The notes under the pieces are model-generated. The model was not told where the DNA came from, searched no databases, and was given only the letters and a program-made list of their open reading frames with translations. A stretch of 64,000 bases of DNA, taken from positions 3,100,001-3,164,000 of the forward strand of contig OY970164.1 in NCBI GenBank assembly GCA_963706555.1, written 5' to 3'. The DNA is from Bog-473 sp963706555 (GTDB lineage: Bacteria > Actinomycetota > Acidimicrobiia > Acidimicrobiales > RAAP-2). Below, piece after piece: positions 35,497 through 44,785 of this stretch. Made by a program: the position numbers and the translations under genes. Numbering within the stretch: position 1 is the first letter of the stretch; each line of letters begins with the position of its first letter.

Positions 35497-36434
35497 ACCT
35501 GGAATTGACCGACGAGCAGCAGATGGTCAGGGACGGCGTCAGTGCCATCTTGGAACGGATGGCCGGATCGGCGCGTTGTCGACGCTTGTTGGAAGCGAGT
35601 GCCTACGACGCGGCCCTCGAGGGCATGCTCGTGGAGCAGGGCTACCTCGCGATGTTCTCCGATCCCGACGCCGGACCGCTCGAGGCCGTGCTGCTGGTGG
35701 AGCAAGTTGCCGCAGCCCTCGGGACGGTGGCGACCGGCGCGCTGGCGGTGGTCGCCCCCGCCCTGCGCGTTCCCGGACTGATTGGCCCGGTGGGCCTGAC
35801 GCACGCCCCAACCCGCGACGACACGCCCGTCCGATTTGCAGCAGCCTCGGGGACGCTTCTCGTGGCGGACCATGGTGAGGCCTTCGTCTGTGAGATCGAT
35901 ACAGCAGAGGCACTGCCGATGTCGTGGAGCTACCCGGCGGCCCGGGTGACCACCGGTCCGCGCCGCTCCCTCGGACCCGGCAGTGCCGAAAAGATGGTGG
36001 CATGGTGGCGCGTGACGATTGCGGCGGAGATCGTCGGGAACGCCTCCTCGTGTCTCGATGTCCTCCTCGGCCACCTCAAGGAACGCCAACAATTCGGCCG
36101 CAGCCTCGCGACCCTGCAGGCATTGCAGCATCGCCTGGCGCTCTTGTTCGTGCAGATCGAAGGGGCTCGTTGGTTGGTCTATCGGGCCGCCTGGTCCGCC
36201 GCGCCACCGGCAGACGCCGCACTGGCCGCCGCGCACAGTGTGGCGGCCGGGCGGCGGACCGTACGTGAATGCCATCAGATCTGTGGGGCGATCGGACTGA
36301 CGACTGAATTCGATCTGCACATGTGGACGATGCGGATCCGTGCCCTCTGCGCCGAAGCAGGTGGTCTGTTCGCCACCCAGACCGATGCGGGCCGGCTGCG
36401 CTGGCGCCCTTCGGGCTCGTTGGCCGCCACATGA
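35493..36434 (+). CDS. Acyl-CoA dehydrogenase, short second subunit
   Basis: A 313-residue protein, clearly shorter than a complete acyl-CoA dehydrogenase (about 380). It starts LELTDEQQMVRDGVSAILER and ends with the C-terminal helical domain: KERQQFGRSLATLQALQHRL and CHQICGAIGLTTEFDLHMWT. The middle beta domain is short, with large parts replaced by low-conservation sequence (AAASGTLLVADHGEAFVCEI). Such trimmed subunits occur in heteromeric dehydrogenases where they contribute structure and part of the FAD site. The GTG start overlaps the upstream stop, and its own stop overlaps the crotonase start (ATGA), so three genes are coupled. Confidence 0.87.
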   Translation: MNLELTDEQQMVRDGVSAILERMAGSARCRRLLEASAYDAALEGMLVEQGYLAMFSDPDAGPLEAVLLVEQVAAALGTVATGALAVVAPALRVPGLIGPVGLTHAPTRDDTPVRFAAASGTLLVADHGEAFVCEIDTAEALPMSWSYPAARVTTGPRRSLGPGSAEKMVAWWRVTIAAEIVGNASSCLDVLLGHLKERQQFGRSLATLQALQHRLALLFVQIEGARWLVYRAAWSAAPPADAALAAAHSVAAGRRTVRECHQICGAIGLTTEFDLHMWTMRIRALCAEAGGLFATQTDAGRLRWRPSGSLAAT

Positions 36435-37249
36435 GCGAAGGAGAAGGTAGAGAGCACGTGGGAGTGGAGACAGACCTGCTGTACGACAAGGACGGGCACA
36501 TCGCCACCGTCGTGTTGAATCGGCCCCAGCGCGGCAATTCCCTCACCCCGACGATGCACGAGCGGATGCGGGCTATCTGGCGAGATGTGCAGGACGACGA
36601 CGACATCCGTGTCGTCATTGTCACCGGTGCCGGTGATCGCCATTTCAGTACCGGTGCGGACGTCAGCATCATCGCCGATCGGGGCCGGGTCTCGCAGGGC
36701 TCGGGACCCCTCAACACCGAACTGTTCTGGTCACCCCGCCAGTCACACGTCCTCAAGCCGGTCATCTGCGCCGTCAACGGAGTGTGTGCCGGCGCCGGCC
36801 TGCACTTCGTCGCAGACGCGGACATCGTGCTGGCGTGCCCCAATGCCTCGTTCATGGACTCGCACGTGAACGTAGGCATGGTCGGCGGGGTGGAGAATAC
36901 GGCCCTGGCGTATCGTCTCCCCTTGGGCACTGTGCTGCGCATGACCCTGATGGGGAAGGACTATCGCATGTCGGCGACGAGGGCCTACGAACTCGGACTC
37001 GTGGACGAGCTGATCGAACGGGATGAGCTGATGAAATCCGCCCAGGAGATGGCCGCGGTGATCGCCGCGAACTCGCCCGCCGCCGTCCAGCGATCGAAGC
37101 AGGCAATCTGGCAGTCCCGGGACCTCGGGTATACCCAGGCGGCGGAGTACGCGTGGGCGTTGGTGCGGATGCAGTGGGGACATCCCGATTTTCGTGAAGG
37201 TCCTCAGGCCTTCCGGGAGAAGAGAACCCCTCGCTGGGGGACCCCGTGA
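36431..37249 (+). CDS. Enoyl-CoA hydratase/isomerase family protein
   Basis: A 272-residue crotonase: VVLNRPQRGNSLTPTMHERM, FSTGADVSII, AVNGVCAGAGLHFVADADIV, and the ending EKRTPRWG. By eye the two hydratase glutamates are not present: the first position reads FMDSHVNVG and the second VLRMTLMG. It may therefore be an isomerase, dehalogenase-like or C-C hydrolase-like member rather than a simple hydratase. It is coupled to the acyl-CoA dehydrogenase pair by an ATGA overlap. A GTG a few codons downstream (GVETDLLYD) is an alternative start with a purine-rich stretch before it. Confidence 0.88.
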   Translation: MSEGEGREHVGVETDLLYDKDGHIATVVLNRPQRGNSLTPTMHERMRAIWRDVQDDDDIRVVIVTGAGDRHFSTGADVSIIADRGRVSQGSGPLNTELFWSPRQSHVLKPVICAVNGVCAGAGLHFVADADIVLACPNASFMDSHVNVGMVGGVENTALAYRLPLGTVLRMTLMGKDYRMSATRAYELGLVDELIERDELMKSAQEMAAVIAANSPAAVQRSKQAIWQSRDLGYTQAAEYAWALVRMQWGHPDFREGPQAFREKRTPRWGTP

Positions 37250-37300
37250 CGTCGGATCCACCTGCGGGTCATTCGTCGGCGGAGAGGAAGGAGAGGAGCA

Positions 37301-38650
37301 ATGGCGATCCTGCAAGAGCCGGTAGCTGAGCATTCCATCGGACGAAGCGAGGCGCGCTACCGGGAGCGCACGCCGGCATCACGGGCCGCATTCGAGCGCA
37401 ACCAAAAGGCGGTCCCCGGCGGCGTTCCCGCCGGCCTCGGCGTTATGTTGCCGTACCCGCTCTATATCGAACGGGCGCAAGGGTGCCACGTCTGGGATGC
37501 CGACGGTCACCGCCTCGTGGACATGCTCAATGGCGACTGGGTCTTCCCCCTGGGTCACGGGAACGCCAAGATCAATGCGGCCATCACTGCGCAATTGCAG
37601 AAGGGGATCACGTTCTGCCAGCCCGAGCCCGATCTGCAGTACGAACTCTCGCAGCTGATCCAGAAGCGGATCCCGTCGATCGAGCGGATGCGGTTCACGA
37701 CGTCGGGCACCGAGGCGACCATGATGGCCCTGCGGGTGGCACGCGCCTTCACCGGCCGGCCCAAGGTCGCCAAAATCATGGGTGGGTATCACGGTACGCA
37801 CGACGCCTCGGTCATCGCCAACGGGCGCTATTCGGATCCGACGTTCGTGCCGCGGGGCCTGCTTCCGGGGACCAGAGAGGGCGTCGTCCTCTTGCCGTAC
37901 AACAACATCACCGAGAGCGAAAGGATTATCAGGGAAGAGGCGAAGGATCTGGCCGCGGTCATCGTCGAGCCGATGCTGGGGGGCTCGGGGATGATCCCCG
38001 CCACGAAGGAGTATCTCGACCGGCTCAGATCGGTCACGTCCGAATGCGGCGTCGTGTTGATCTTCGACGAGGTTGTGACGTGCACCTTGGGACCCCACGG
38101 CGCCCAGGGCCGCATCGGTGTCATTCCGGACCTGACCACCATAGGAAAGGCGCTGGGCGGCGGCCTTCCCCTCGGCGCCTTCGGAGGGAGGTCCGACATG
38201 ATGGACCTCGTCGATTCGGCCCTCTACCCCTTCGACCGCCCTGTGCGGCACGCCTCGACGGTAGGGGGTATCCCACTGTGCCTGGCGGCCGGAGTGGCCC
38301 AGCTCGAGCAGCTGACGCCGGAGGTGCACACCCATATCGAAGCACTGGGCGAGCAGGTCCGGTCCGGCGTGGGCGCGCTTGCGACGCGACTCGGCGTGCC
38401 GCTGCAGGCCACGGGGTTGGGCCAATTCTTCGGTCTGCACTGGACCTCCGTGCCAGTCGTGGACATCGACACGGCCTTCACCAGCGATGCCGACATCATC
38501 GGTCGGATCGCGCTCGGCCTGTGCAACGAGGGCTATCTGCTCTTCTACTTCAACGTGATGGGCGTCCTGAGTCTCCCCATGACCTCGGCGGACATCGATG
38601 GATTTCTCCGGGCGCTCGAGGCCACCCTCAAGGAGAACGATCTGTGCTGA
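37301..38650 (+). CDS. Class III aminotransferase (glutamate-1-semialdehyde aminomutase-like)
   Basis: A 449-residue PLP enzyme. It begins with the GSA-aminomutase-like FERNQKAVPGGVPAG and has FTTSGTEATMMALRVARAFT (phosphate-binding), IMGGYHGTHDAS, AVIVEPMLGGSG, LIFDEVVT with the pyridine-binding aspartate, and the Schiff-base lysine in TTIGKALGGGLP (Lys283). It would transaminate an amino acid or amine with a 2-oxoacid acceptor, or move an amino group. No tetrapyrrole gene is near, so a catabolic role is more likely than heme synthesis. It starts behind AAGGAGAGGAGCA. Its 3' end overlaps the opposing alpha/beta hydrolase by 23 bases. Confidence 0.9.
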   Translation: MAILQEPVAEHSIGRSEARYRERTPASRAAFERNQKAVPGGVPAGLGVMLPYPLYIERAQGCHVWDADGHRLVDMLNGDWVFPLGHGNAKINAAITAQLQKGITFCQPEPDLQYELSQLIQKRIPSIERMRFTTSGTEATMMALRVARAFTGRPKVAKIMGGYHGTHDASVIANGRYSDPTFVPRGLLPGTREGVVLLPYNNITESERIIREEAKDLAAVIVEPMLGGSGMIPATKEYLDRLRSVTSECGVVLIFDEVVTCTLGPHGAQGRIGVIPDLTTIGKALGGGLPLGAFGGRSDMMDLVDSALYPFDRPVRHASTVGGIPLCLAAGVAQLEQLTPEVHTHIEALGEQVRSGVGALATRLGVPLQATGLGQFFGLHWTSVPVVDIDTAFTSDADIIGRIALGLCNEGYLLFYFNVMGVLSLPMTSADIDGFLRALEATLKENDLC

Positions 38651-39428
38651 CCGATCGCGTCCCGAGTGCCACGGCGCGTCGGACAAAATGGGCAAAGACC
38701 TCAGGTTGTTTCCGGTGGACGAAGTGGGGCGCGCCCGGTACGTCGAAGAGCTCCGCCGGGAGAAACGACGCAAGACGTCGAGCGACGTGGTCGTAGCCCC
38801 CTCTGTCCCCGGAGCCGCACCCGACCAGAACTGGTGCCGGCACGGCGTCGAGTGCAAAGGGCTCATGCAGGATCGATCGCATGTCCGCCTGCAGGGCAGC
38901 ACCCTCTGCCCTGTAGTTCGATCGCTGCGCGGGCGGTAGCGCTTGCCACGCTGCGTTGCCCATTGCTGCCCGTGTGTAAAGCTCTCCCAGCTTGAAGACG
39001 TCCCGAGATGCCGCCAGGGACGCCGTCGCTTCCTGCATGCGGCCATCGGGCCACCACGAGGTCCAGACAAGGGGGGGCTCCCATACGCCGAGAGCGGAGA
39101 TGAGCTCCGGAGCCTTGATCGACGCGGCCATGGCGACAACGCCGCCGAAGCTATGGCCGACGACCACGGAGGGAGTGTGGTCCAACACGCCGATGAGGTC
39201 CTCAGCCTGCTCGAAGATGTCGCTCGTGGGTGGCGGGGGATGACCGGCCTGTTGCCCATAGCCACGGCGGTCGTACGTCGTGACCGAGAATTCCGTCAGC
39301 GCTCTCACCGCAGCGTTGAACCCTCGTGCGCGGTCCGGTGCGCCATGCACCAGGACGACCCGAACCCCTGGAGCGCGGCCCGCTGCCACATCCGCGCGCT
39401 CAGATTCGGCGGGCTCCTCGTCGATCAT
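38628..39428 (-). CDS. Alpha/beta hydrolase
   Basis: A 266-residue alpha/beta hydrolase. It has VVLVHGAPDRARGF for the oxyanion region, YDRRGYGQQ, the nucleophile elbow VVGHSFGGVVAMA (G-x-S-x-G), and the C-terminal histidine in PGAPHFVHRKQPEVFAHFV. It should hydrolyse an ester, thioester or C-C bond; homologues of this size are common in lipid and aromatic catabolism, but the substrate is not readable. It is divergent from the CoA ligase pair at 39470 (41 bases apart), and its stop lies within the end of the aminotransferase gene. ATG at 39428 follows GAGGGCGCCGCA. Confidence 0.9.
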   Translation of the reverse strand: MIDEEPAESERADVAAGRAPGVRVVLVHGAPDRARGFNAAVRALTEFSVTTYDRRGYGQQAGHPPPPTSDIFEQAEDLIGVLDHTPSVVVGHSFGGVVAMAASIKAPELISALGVWEPPLVWTSWWPDGRMQEATASLAASRDVFKLGELYTRAAMGNAAWQALPPAQRSNYRAEGAALQADMRSILHEPFALDAVPAPVLVGCGSGDRGGYDHVARRLASFLPAELFDVPGAPHFVHRKQPEVFAHFVRRAVALGTRSVSTDRSP

Positions 39429-39469
39429 TGCGGCGCCCTCGATCTCGCCGGTCAGCCAGCGTTGTCCTG

Positions 39470-40975
39470 ATGCTCGTCTCCGACATTCTACGTGATGCCG
39501 CAACGGTGAGCCCGGGCGCAGTGTGCGCGACCCTCGAGCAGCGAGCGATCACGTTCGGCACCTTGGCGCGGCGCACCACTGAGATGGTGAACACACTGTC
39601 GTCCGTGGGGATCGGTCTCGGTGATCGCATCGCCTGTTGGAGCGACATCTCGCTTGACATCCTTCCTGTGTTCACTGCGGCGGCGCAGATCGGGGCCGTC
39701 TTCGTTCCGCTGGACGGCCGGCTGGGGGCCGAAGAGGCCCTCCCACTGGCGGCGTACCTCCGGCCACGCCTCCTGGTCTCGGATCAGTCGCACGCGCCGG
39801 ACGCCGCCGGCGTGGCACTCGAGGTCGGTGCGCTGTCGACGGTCTACGACGCGAATGATGCGGCGGACGTGAGCAACGGGCCGGGCCCGGCGGTGTCAGT
39901 TGTTGCGTCCCCGCCGACGGCCGCCGGCGGGCCCGGGGAGCGCGATCCCCACATCATCTATCTCACGAGTGGGAGCACCGGGAGGCCCAAGGGCGTGGTG
40001 GTCTCTCATCGAGCGAGCTGGCTCCGTTCGTTCCCCGGTGATTGCTTCTTCACCCATTCGGGCGGGCCCGGTCTCGTGTGCATGTTCCCGCTCTCGCATT
40101 TTGCCGGTTGGAACTTCACCCTCGAATGTTGGCAGCGGCGCCGCGCAGTGCACTACGTGCGCACGGCCGGCGCGGCCGAACTGTTGGCCGAAGTCGCGCG
40201 GCACAAGGCGAGCCACCTCTACGGCATACCCGCGGTCTGGGAGCGCATCCTCGAGACGGACCCCGACCGCTACGACTGCAGCTCGCTCCGCCAAGTCGAT
40301 ACGGGAACGTCGGCTGCCACCACTTCGCTGCTCGAACGTCTGCAGGAGAGGTTTCCCTGGTGCGAACTGAGGGTCTACTACGGTTCGACCGAGGGCGGCA
40401 TGCACACGTCGCTGGCCCCACGGGATCTGTGGCGAAAGCCGGACAGCGTGGGACAGGCAGTTCCCGGTTGCCGTGTGGTCGTGGCGGCTGATGGCGAAAT
40501 ACTGGTGGCCAACGAGGCGGTGATGTCGGGATATTGGGATGACCCGGAAGCGACGTCGCAGGCGTTCGCAGGGGAGTTCTATCGTACGGGCGACGTGGGA
40601 TCGCTCGATCACGACGGGTACCTCACGATCGAGGGCCGCAAGCGGGAGATCATTCGCACAGGGGGTGAATCGGTGGCGCCGTTCGAAGTGGAGCTACTTC
40701 TGCGCTCGTATCCCGGCGTCGCGGATGTCGCGGTGTTCGGCGCACCCGATGCGCAGTGGGGGGAGATCGTCTGTGCCGCAATGGTGATGGGTGACGACGA
40801 TCCCCTGCCTGAGGTGGCGCAGATCCGGTCCTATCTCGCGGACAAGCTGGCCGCCTTTAAGCACCCCCGCCTGATCCTCCCGGTGGACGAAATCCCGCGC
40901 ACTCCGTCCACGGGCCAGATCAAGCGGACGCAGCTCCGGCAGACGTTGACGGATGGGGGTGCCCATGGAAGGTGA
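39470..40975 (+). CDS. ANL-superfamily CoA ligase-like protein with Gln at the A10 lysine position
   Basis: A 501-residue ANL protein closely similar to the ligases at 8.9 and 51.4 kb. Seen are YLTSGSTGRPKGVVVSHRAS, MFPLSHFAGWNFTLECWQ, YYGSTEGGM, YRTGDVGSLDHDGY and GRKREIIRTGGESVAPFEVE. The C-terminal motif is PRTPSTGQIKRTQL, so the usual catalytic lysine is glutamine as in both paralogues. It overlaps the next ligase by 11 bases; that one keeps its lysine. This tandem could form a pair in which one member supplies adenylation. The start is placed at ATG 39470 (MLVSDILRDAA) because the paralogues begin at this point. Confidence 0.88.
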   Translation: MLVSDILRDAATVSPGAVCATLEQRAITFGTLARRTTEMVNTLSSVGIGLGDRIACWSDISLDILPVFTAAAQIGAVFVPLDGRLGAEEALPLAAYLRPRLLVSDQSHAPDAAGVALEVGALSTVYDANDAADVSNGPGPAVSVVASPPTAAGGPGERDPHIIYLTSGSTGRPKGVVVSHRASWLRSFPGDCFFTHSGGPGLVCMFPLSHFAGWNFTLECWQRRRAVHYVRTAGAAELLAEVARHKASHLYGIPAVWERILETDPDRYDCSSLRQVDTGTSAATTSLLERLQERFPWCELRVYYGSTEGGMHTSLAPRDLWRKPDSVGQAVPGCRVVVAADGEILVANEAVMSGYWDDPEATSQAFAGEFYRTGDVGSLDHDGYLTIEGRKREIIRTGGESVAPFEVELLLRSYPGVADVAVFGAPDAQWGEIVCAAMVMGDDDPLPEVAQIRSYLADKLAAFKHPRLILPVDEIPRTPSTGQIKRTQLRQTLTDGGAHGR

Positions 40976-42437
40976 ACTGCCGTCGTACGGACGCCGGCTG
41001 CGCCAGTTGGCGGAAGCGACGCCAGATGATCTGGCGCTCCTCTTCGCCGCAGAGGACGGCGCAGAGCGCGAGATCAGTTGGCGCGAACTGGACGAGAGAT
41101 CGACGCAGGTGGCGCGCGCGCTGTCCGAGGAGGGACTTGGGACGGGCGACCGGCTCGCTATCGGTCTGCGCAACTCCCCGGAGCATCTCTTCGCAGCCTT
41201 CGGAGGTTGGAAACTCGGTTCCGTCGTCGTCCCGGTACGTTGGGATCTGCCCGAATGGGAGCTGTCCCGTGTGCGGCACGTGCTCCAACCGACCGTCAGT
41301 CTCGAACTCGGGGACACCGGTATTTTCGAGAGGAGCCTAAAGTGTTCGACTGAACCGCTGCCCGACGTCACGCCCCCCAAGGCGTGTGGCATCTGCAGCT
41401 CTGGCTCGACCGGGACCCCGAAGATAATCATCGTCGAGCGACCCGGGGTGGTGAATCCGGTGACGATTTCGAACACGTCCGCCATGCTTGAGTCGTACGG
41501 CCCGATGCCGCATCCGCAACTGGTCCTCGTGCCCGGGCCGCTGTACCACACCGTCGGATTCTCGGCCACGAACCACCTTCTTGCCGGGGACTCGGTTGTC
41601 CTCTTGGAAAGATTCGACGCGAGGCGTGTCGCGGAGCTGATCGAGAGCAGGAAGGTCAATGGGATGACCGGCGCCACGGTGATCCTTCAGCGCATCGCTC
41701 GTCTCGACGATATCGAGGCGCGGGACCTGTCAAGCCTGTTGTGGGTCCAACAGGGTGCGGCAGCCCTCCCGCAGTGGCTGGCCCGGCGGTGGATCGACCT
41801 GATCGGGCCGGAGCGCTTCTTCATGAGCTACGGCATGAGTGAGGGCCTCGGACTGTGTGTGATCCGCGGTGACGAGTGGTTGCAGCATCCCGGCAGCGTG
41901 GGCCGGCCGTGGCGCTCGACGTCGTTGCGCATCGTGGGCCCGGACGGCGAACGTGTGCCGCCGGGGGAAGTAGGGGAGATCTACATGAGCTCCCCGGGAG
42001 GGTCCGACTTCAGCTACCTGGGTGATGCGCCACCGCCCCTTCTGACCGAGGACGGGTTCGCCACTGTGGGCGACCTGGGCTGGGTGGACGAAGACGACTT
42101 TCTCTACATCGCCGACCGTCAGGCCGATCTGATCATCACGGGTGGAGCCAATGTCTATCCGGCCGAGGTGGAGGCGGCCCTCGGCGAGCATCCGCTCGTG
42201 GGCGACGTCGTTGTCATCGGCTTGCGCGACCCGGAATGGGGCCGGCGCGTCCATGCCCTGGTCGTGCCGACGATGCATGACGCCCCTCTCACGGCGGAGG
42301 ACGTCATCGCGTTCGCGAAGGGCCGATTGGCCGCCTACAAAGTGCCCAAATCAGTTGAGTTCGTGCCGTCGATACCCCGGAGCGAGGCGACCAAGGTGAA
42401 TCGTGGGGCCCTCGTGGTCGAACGCGAAGGTGAATGA
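40965..42437 (+). CDS. AMP-forming acyl-CoA synthetase (lysine-containing type)
   Basis: A 490-residue ANL ligase: GICSSGSTGTPKIIIVERPG, MSYGMSEGLGL, VGDLGWVDEDDFLYIADRQ, LIITGGANVYPAEVEAALGE and the C-terminal IPRSEATKVNRGAL with the A10 lysine. The loop after the phosphate-binding motif is unusual, as GVV is replaced by IIIVERP. It is translated from ATG at 40965 inside the end of the preceding ligase, behind GGGGGTGCCC. It would form an acyl-CoA. The TGA stop is inside the first unit of a 14-base triplicated repeat. Confidence 0.88.
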   Translation: MEGELPSYGRRLRQLAEATPDDLALLFAAEDGAEREISWRELDERSTQVARALSEEGLGTGDRLAIGLRNSPEHLFAAFGGWKLGSVVVPVRWDLPEWELSRVRHVLQPTVSLELGDTGIFERSLKCSTEPLPDVTPPKACGICSSGSTGTPKIIIVERPGVVNPVTISNTSAMLESYGPMPHPQLVLVPGPLYHTVGFSATNHLLAGDSVVLLERFDARRVAELIESRKVNGMTGATVILQRIARLDDIEARDLSSLLWVQQGAAALPQWLARRWIDLIGPERFFMSYGMSEGLGLCVIRGDEWLQHPGSVGRPWRSTSLRIVGPDGERVPPGEVGEIYMSSPGGSDFSYLGDAPPPLLTEDGFATVGDLGWVDEDDFLYIADRQADLIITGGANVYPAEVEAALGEHPLVGDVVVIGLRDPEWGRRVHALVVPTMHDAPLTAEDVIAFAKGRLAAYKVPKSVEFVPSIPRSEATKVNRGALVVEREGE

Positions 42438-42475
42438 ACCCAGGGCGATGAACCCAGGGCAATGAACCCAGGGGC
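42434..42475. repeat. Three-unit 14-base tandem repeat including the ligase stop
   Basis: ATGAACCCAGGGCG, ATGAACCCAGGGCA and ATGAACCCAGGGGC start at 42434, 42448 and 42462. The first contains the TGA (42435-42437) of the ligase, and each keeps an ATGA. The last unit ends directly before the stop codon of the opposing SnoaL gene, so the repeat fills the whole convergent gap. Confidence 0.95.
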
Positions 42476-42913
42476 TCAGGCCTCGGGATGGCCGAGCATC
42501 CTCACAGTTCGTTCTTGGATGACCCAACAGTCACCGTCTTTAGAGAACCGATCCCCGTACCGGCCGGCTCCGGTCACGGTGATCGTTCCATCGGGCTGTC
42601 GACCGACGAAGAGATAGTCGGTGGAGCCGGCTTCACCCGATGTATCCCGCCACGTCCGCGTGTTTCCGGTGAAATGGACGCAGGGCGGGGTTTGGGGCCA
42701 TGTGCCCTCGAGCCAGTCGAGAACCGATTCGCGTCCGCTGTAGATCAGCCCGTCGAATCGACCGCCTTGCATCGTGACGCTGCAGTTCTCGGCCAACACG
42801 GCTGCGAGCCCATCGTGGTCCCGACTGTCGTAGGTCTGCGAATACCCTGCGACGCTGTCACGCTGTGCAAGTGCGTCCCCGAGGTCGTGCTCTCCGGCTG
42901 GAGATCGTCGCAC
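42476..42913 (-). CDS. SnoaL/NTF2-like domain protein
   Basis: A 145-residue cone-shaped alpha+beta protein of the SnoaL-like type. It shows VAGYSQTYDSRDHDGLAAVL, CSVTMQGGRFDG, ESVLDWLEGTWPQTPPCVHF and an aromatic, beta-rich second half with WVIQERTVRMLGHPE. A paralogue lies at 48.3 kb (AYCQAYDSHDREEL; ESVLAWLTGRWPGAPPCLHL). Such proteins are small-molecule isomerases, cyclases or hydratases, but many have no known reaction. The GTG start lies five bases past the stop of the VOC gene, in one operon. Confidence 0.85.
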   Translation of the reverse strand: MRRSPAGEHDLGDALAQRDSVAGYSQTYDSRDHDGLAAVLAENCSVTMQGGRFDGLIYSGRESVLDWLEGTWPQTPPCVHFTGNTRTWRDTSGEAGSTDYLFVGRQPDGTITVTGAGRYGDRFSKDGDCWVIQERTVRMLGHPEA

Positions 42914-42918
42914 GGGGC

Positions 42919-43842
42919 TCAGAGCTCTGCGGTCGTGAATCGGTAGGGGACGTGAAATGTCGTCGACGGATCCGTGATGATGGTCTGGTCGTCTCGGTCG
43001 ACGATTTCGATGTGCTTCTCCTTGAGGTGGCGCTCGGCGGCGGCGAGATCACGGACCTTGAGGCAGACGGCGTGCATCGTGTCACCGTTCTTCTCCTGAT
43101 CCCTTCCGGCGATGGAGTCGGACCGCAGTGGTTCTGAGAGCTGGACGACGACCTGCTTTCCTATGGCGACGTAGAGATCCCGTGTCGCAGTGAGCTTCGA
43201 CTCCCCCTCTCCGACCAGTGTTCCGTCGAGGGCACCGACATAGGTTGCCCTGGCCCGCTCGAGGTCGCTGGTGATGATCGTCACATACGCCAACCCTTCG
43301 AGCGTCAGCCCGTGGTGGGTGGCCCACCATGTCGGCGACCACCCCGGCAGGAACCTCGGGTCGGCGTCACCCGGCCGGTGGTAGTCATCCGGCACGCGCA
43401 GCGTGCGTCGCTTCATGAATTGCAGCTGGGCGATGGTGTCCTTCGGATGGGTGAAGATCGGCACGTAGTCCGTCGGCCGTTCATCTGTTGCACCGGCGCC
43501 TCCGCCGCGCAGCACGCGAATGTCGTGACTCCGGAGGTGATCCCATACCACGCCGACGTCGTCGACGTACCACGCCAGGGAGTGCCAGTGAGGACCGAAT
43601 TTCTTGTAATACCGGCCAATTGGCATCGCATCCCACCCTTCGACATCCCGGGCGGGTGCCAGTGCTTCGACGACACAGTCGCCAATCGTGAGCAGTGACG
43701 CGTAGCGCTGTTCGTGGGGGGAGTAGTGATTGTCCATCATCCCCCGGCGTGGCCTGAACACGTCGTCGTACCACGCATCGAGCGGCGGAAGCGAGTCGTT
43801 CATGTGGATGATGTGGTAGATCTCGTCGATTCCAAGCGACAT
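42919..43842 (-). CDS. VOC-superfamily protein (glyoxalase/dioxygenase fold)
   Basis: A 307-residue protein with two vicinal-oxygen-chelate halves. The first starts IYHIIHMNDSLPPLDAWYDD with LTIGDCVVEALAPA and WHSLAWYVDD; the second starts LEGLAYVTIITSDLERARAT with MHAVCLKVRDLAAAERHLKE. Histidines and an acid at metal-site-like positions (HIIHMN; HSLAWY; HAVCLK) suggest metal binding. It could be a dioxygenase, epimerase or lyase; none can be favoured. ATG at 43842 follows GGAAGG. The gap to the SDR upstream (43843-43972) has no recognised element. Confidence 0.83.
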   Translation of the reverse strand: MSLGIDEIYHIIHMNDSLPPLDAWYDDVFRPRRGMMDNHYSPHEQRYASLLTIGDCVVEALAPARDVEGWDAMPIGRYYKKFGPHWHSLAWYVDDVGVVWDHLRSHDIRVLRGGGAGATDERPTDYVPIFTHPKDTIAQLQFMKRRTLRVPDDYHRPGDADPRFLPGWSPTWWATHHGLTLEGLAYVTIITSDLERARATYVGALDGTLVGEGESKLTATRDLYVAIGKQVVVQLSEPLRSDSIAGRDQEKNGDTMHAVCLKVRDLAAAERHLKEKHIEIVDRDDQTIITDPSTTFHVPYRFTTAEL

Positions 43843-43972
43843 GTCGGACCTTCCGGTTGGAGACAAAGCGATGGTGTGGAGAAACGATGAACGCCGGCGC
43901 GCCGGTGAGCGTCCGCGGTGGGAATCATAGTTCCCCCCGATTCCCGACGCCTCGTGCGATCGCTCGTCTGCG

Positions 43973-44758
43973 TCACGCGAAGTGGTGGGCGCCTCCATCG
44001 ATGGTGATGGCGGCGCCGGTGACGAACGCCGCTTCAGGTGCGACGAGCATCCGCACGACGGCGGCCACCTCGTCGGGTTGGCCGAGCCGTCCGGCGGGGA
44101 TCGGGTTCTTCTTGAGCATGGTTTCCATAATTTCGGCTGTGGAGCGGCCTGTGGCTTGGGCCGACCTCGACGCGTTGCGAGATGTCGAGGATGTCTCGAT
44201 GATCCCGGGGAGAACGCAGTTCACACGCACCCCGGAGGGGGCATAGAAGTCCGACATCAACTTCGAGTAGTTGATCAGCGCGGCTTTGGCGGCCGAATAG
44301 GGTCCCACGAATTTCCCCGGTTCACGTCCCGAGATCGACGCCATGTTCACGATGGACCCGCGCCCGCGGTCCTGCATCCCCGGCCCGAGGTGCGACGTCG
44401 TCCGCACTGCGCTCAGGAAGTTGAGGTCGAGCGCATCTTGCCAGTCAGAATCAGCGAGCTGGGCTATGGGCTTGGGCGTAGATCCTCCGGCGTTGTTCAC
44501 CAGGATGTCGACATCCCCCAACTCCGCCGCCGCGGTCTGCGCCGCCGCCACTGCCCCCTCCAGCGTGGACATGTCGGCCACTATCGGTAGAGCGGATCCG
44601 CCGGCATCGATGATCTGCCGGCACACGTCGTGCACCTCGGAAGCCGTGCGCGCACAGACGGCGACGCGCGCGCCATCGGCGGCCAAGAGGAGGGCGACCG
44701 CACGGCCGATACCGCGTCCCGCGCCGGTCACCAGGGCCGAGGAACCCGAAAGAGTCAT
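43973..44758 (-). CDS. SDR family oxidoreductase
   Basis: A 261-residue classical SDR: ALVTGAGRGIGRAVALLLAA, LVNNAGG, a serine in NMASISGREPG and YSAAK. It has an insertion near IETSSTSRNASRSAQATGRS and the usual ending VTGAAITIDGGAHHF. It probably oxidises a beta-hydroxyacyl-CoA or alcohol with NAD(P). The ATG at 44758 lies 27 bases downstream of the ligase stop, so ligase, SDR and perhaps VOC and SnoaL share one leftward transcript. Confidence 0.91.
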   Translation of the reverse strand: MTLSGSSALVTGAGRGIGRAVALLLAADGARVAVCARTASEVHDVCRQIIDAGGSALPIVADMSTLEGAVAAAQTAAAELGDVDILVNNAGGSTPKPIAQLADSDWQDALDLNFLSAVRTTSHLGPGMQDRGRGSIVNMASISGREPGKFVGPYSAAKAALINYSKLMSDFYAPSGVRVNCVLPGIIETSSTSRNASRSAQATGRSTAEIMETMLKKNPIPAGRLGQPDEVAAVVRMLVAPEAAFVTGAAITIDGGAHHFA

Positions 44759-44785
44759 TCTGCTCCTGTCACTGTGGGGCCTCCG

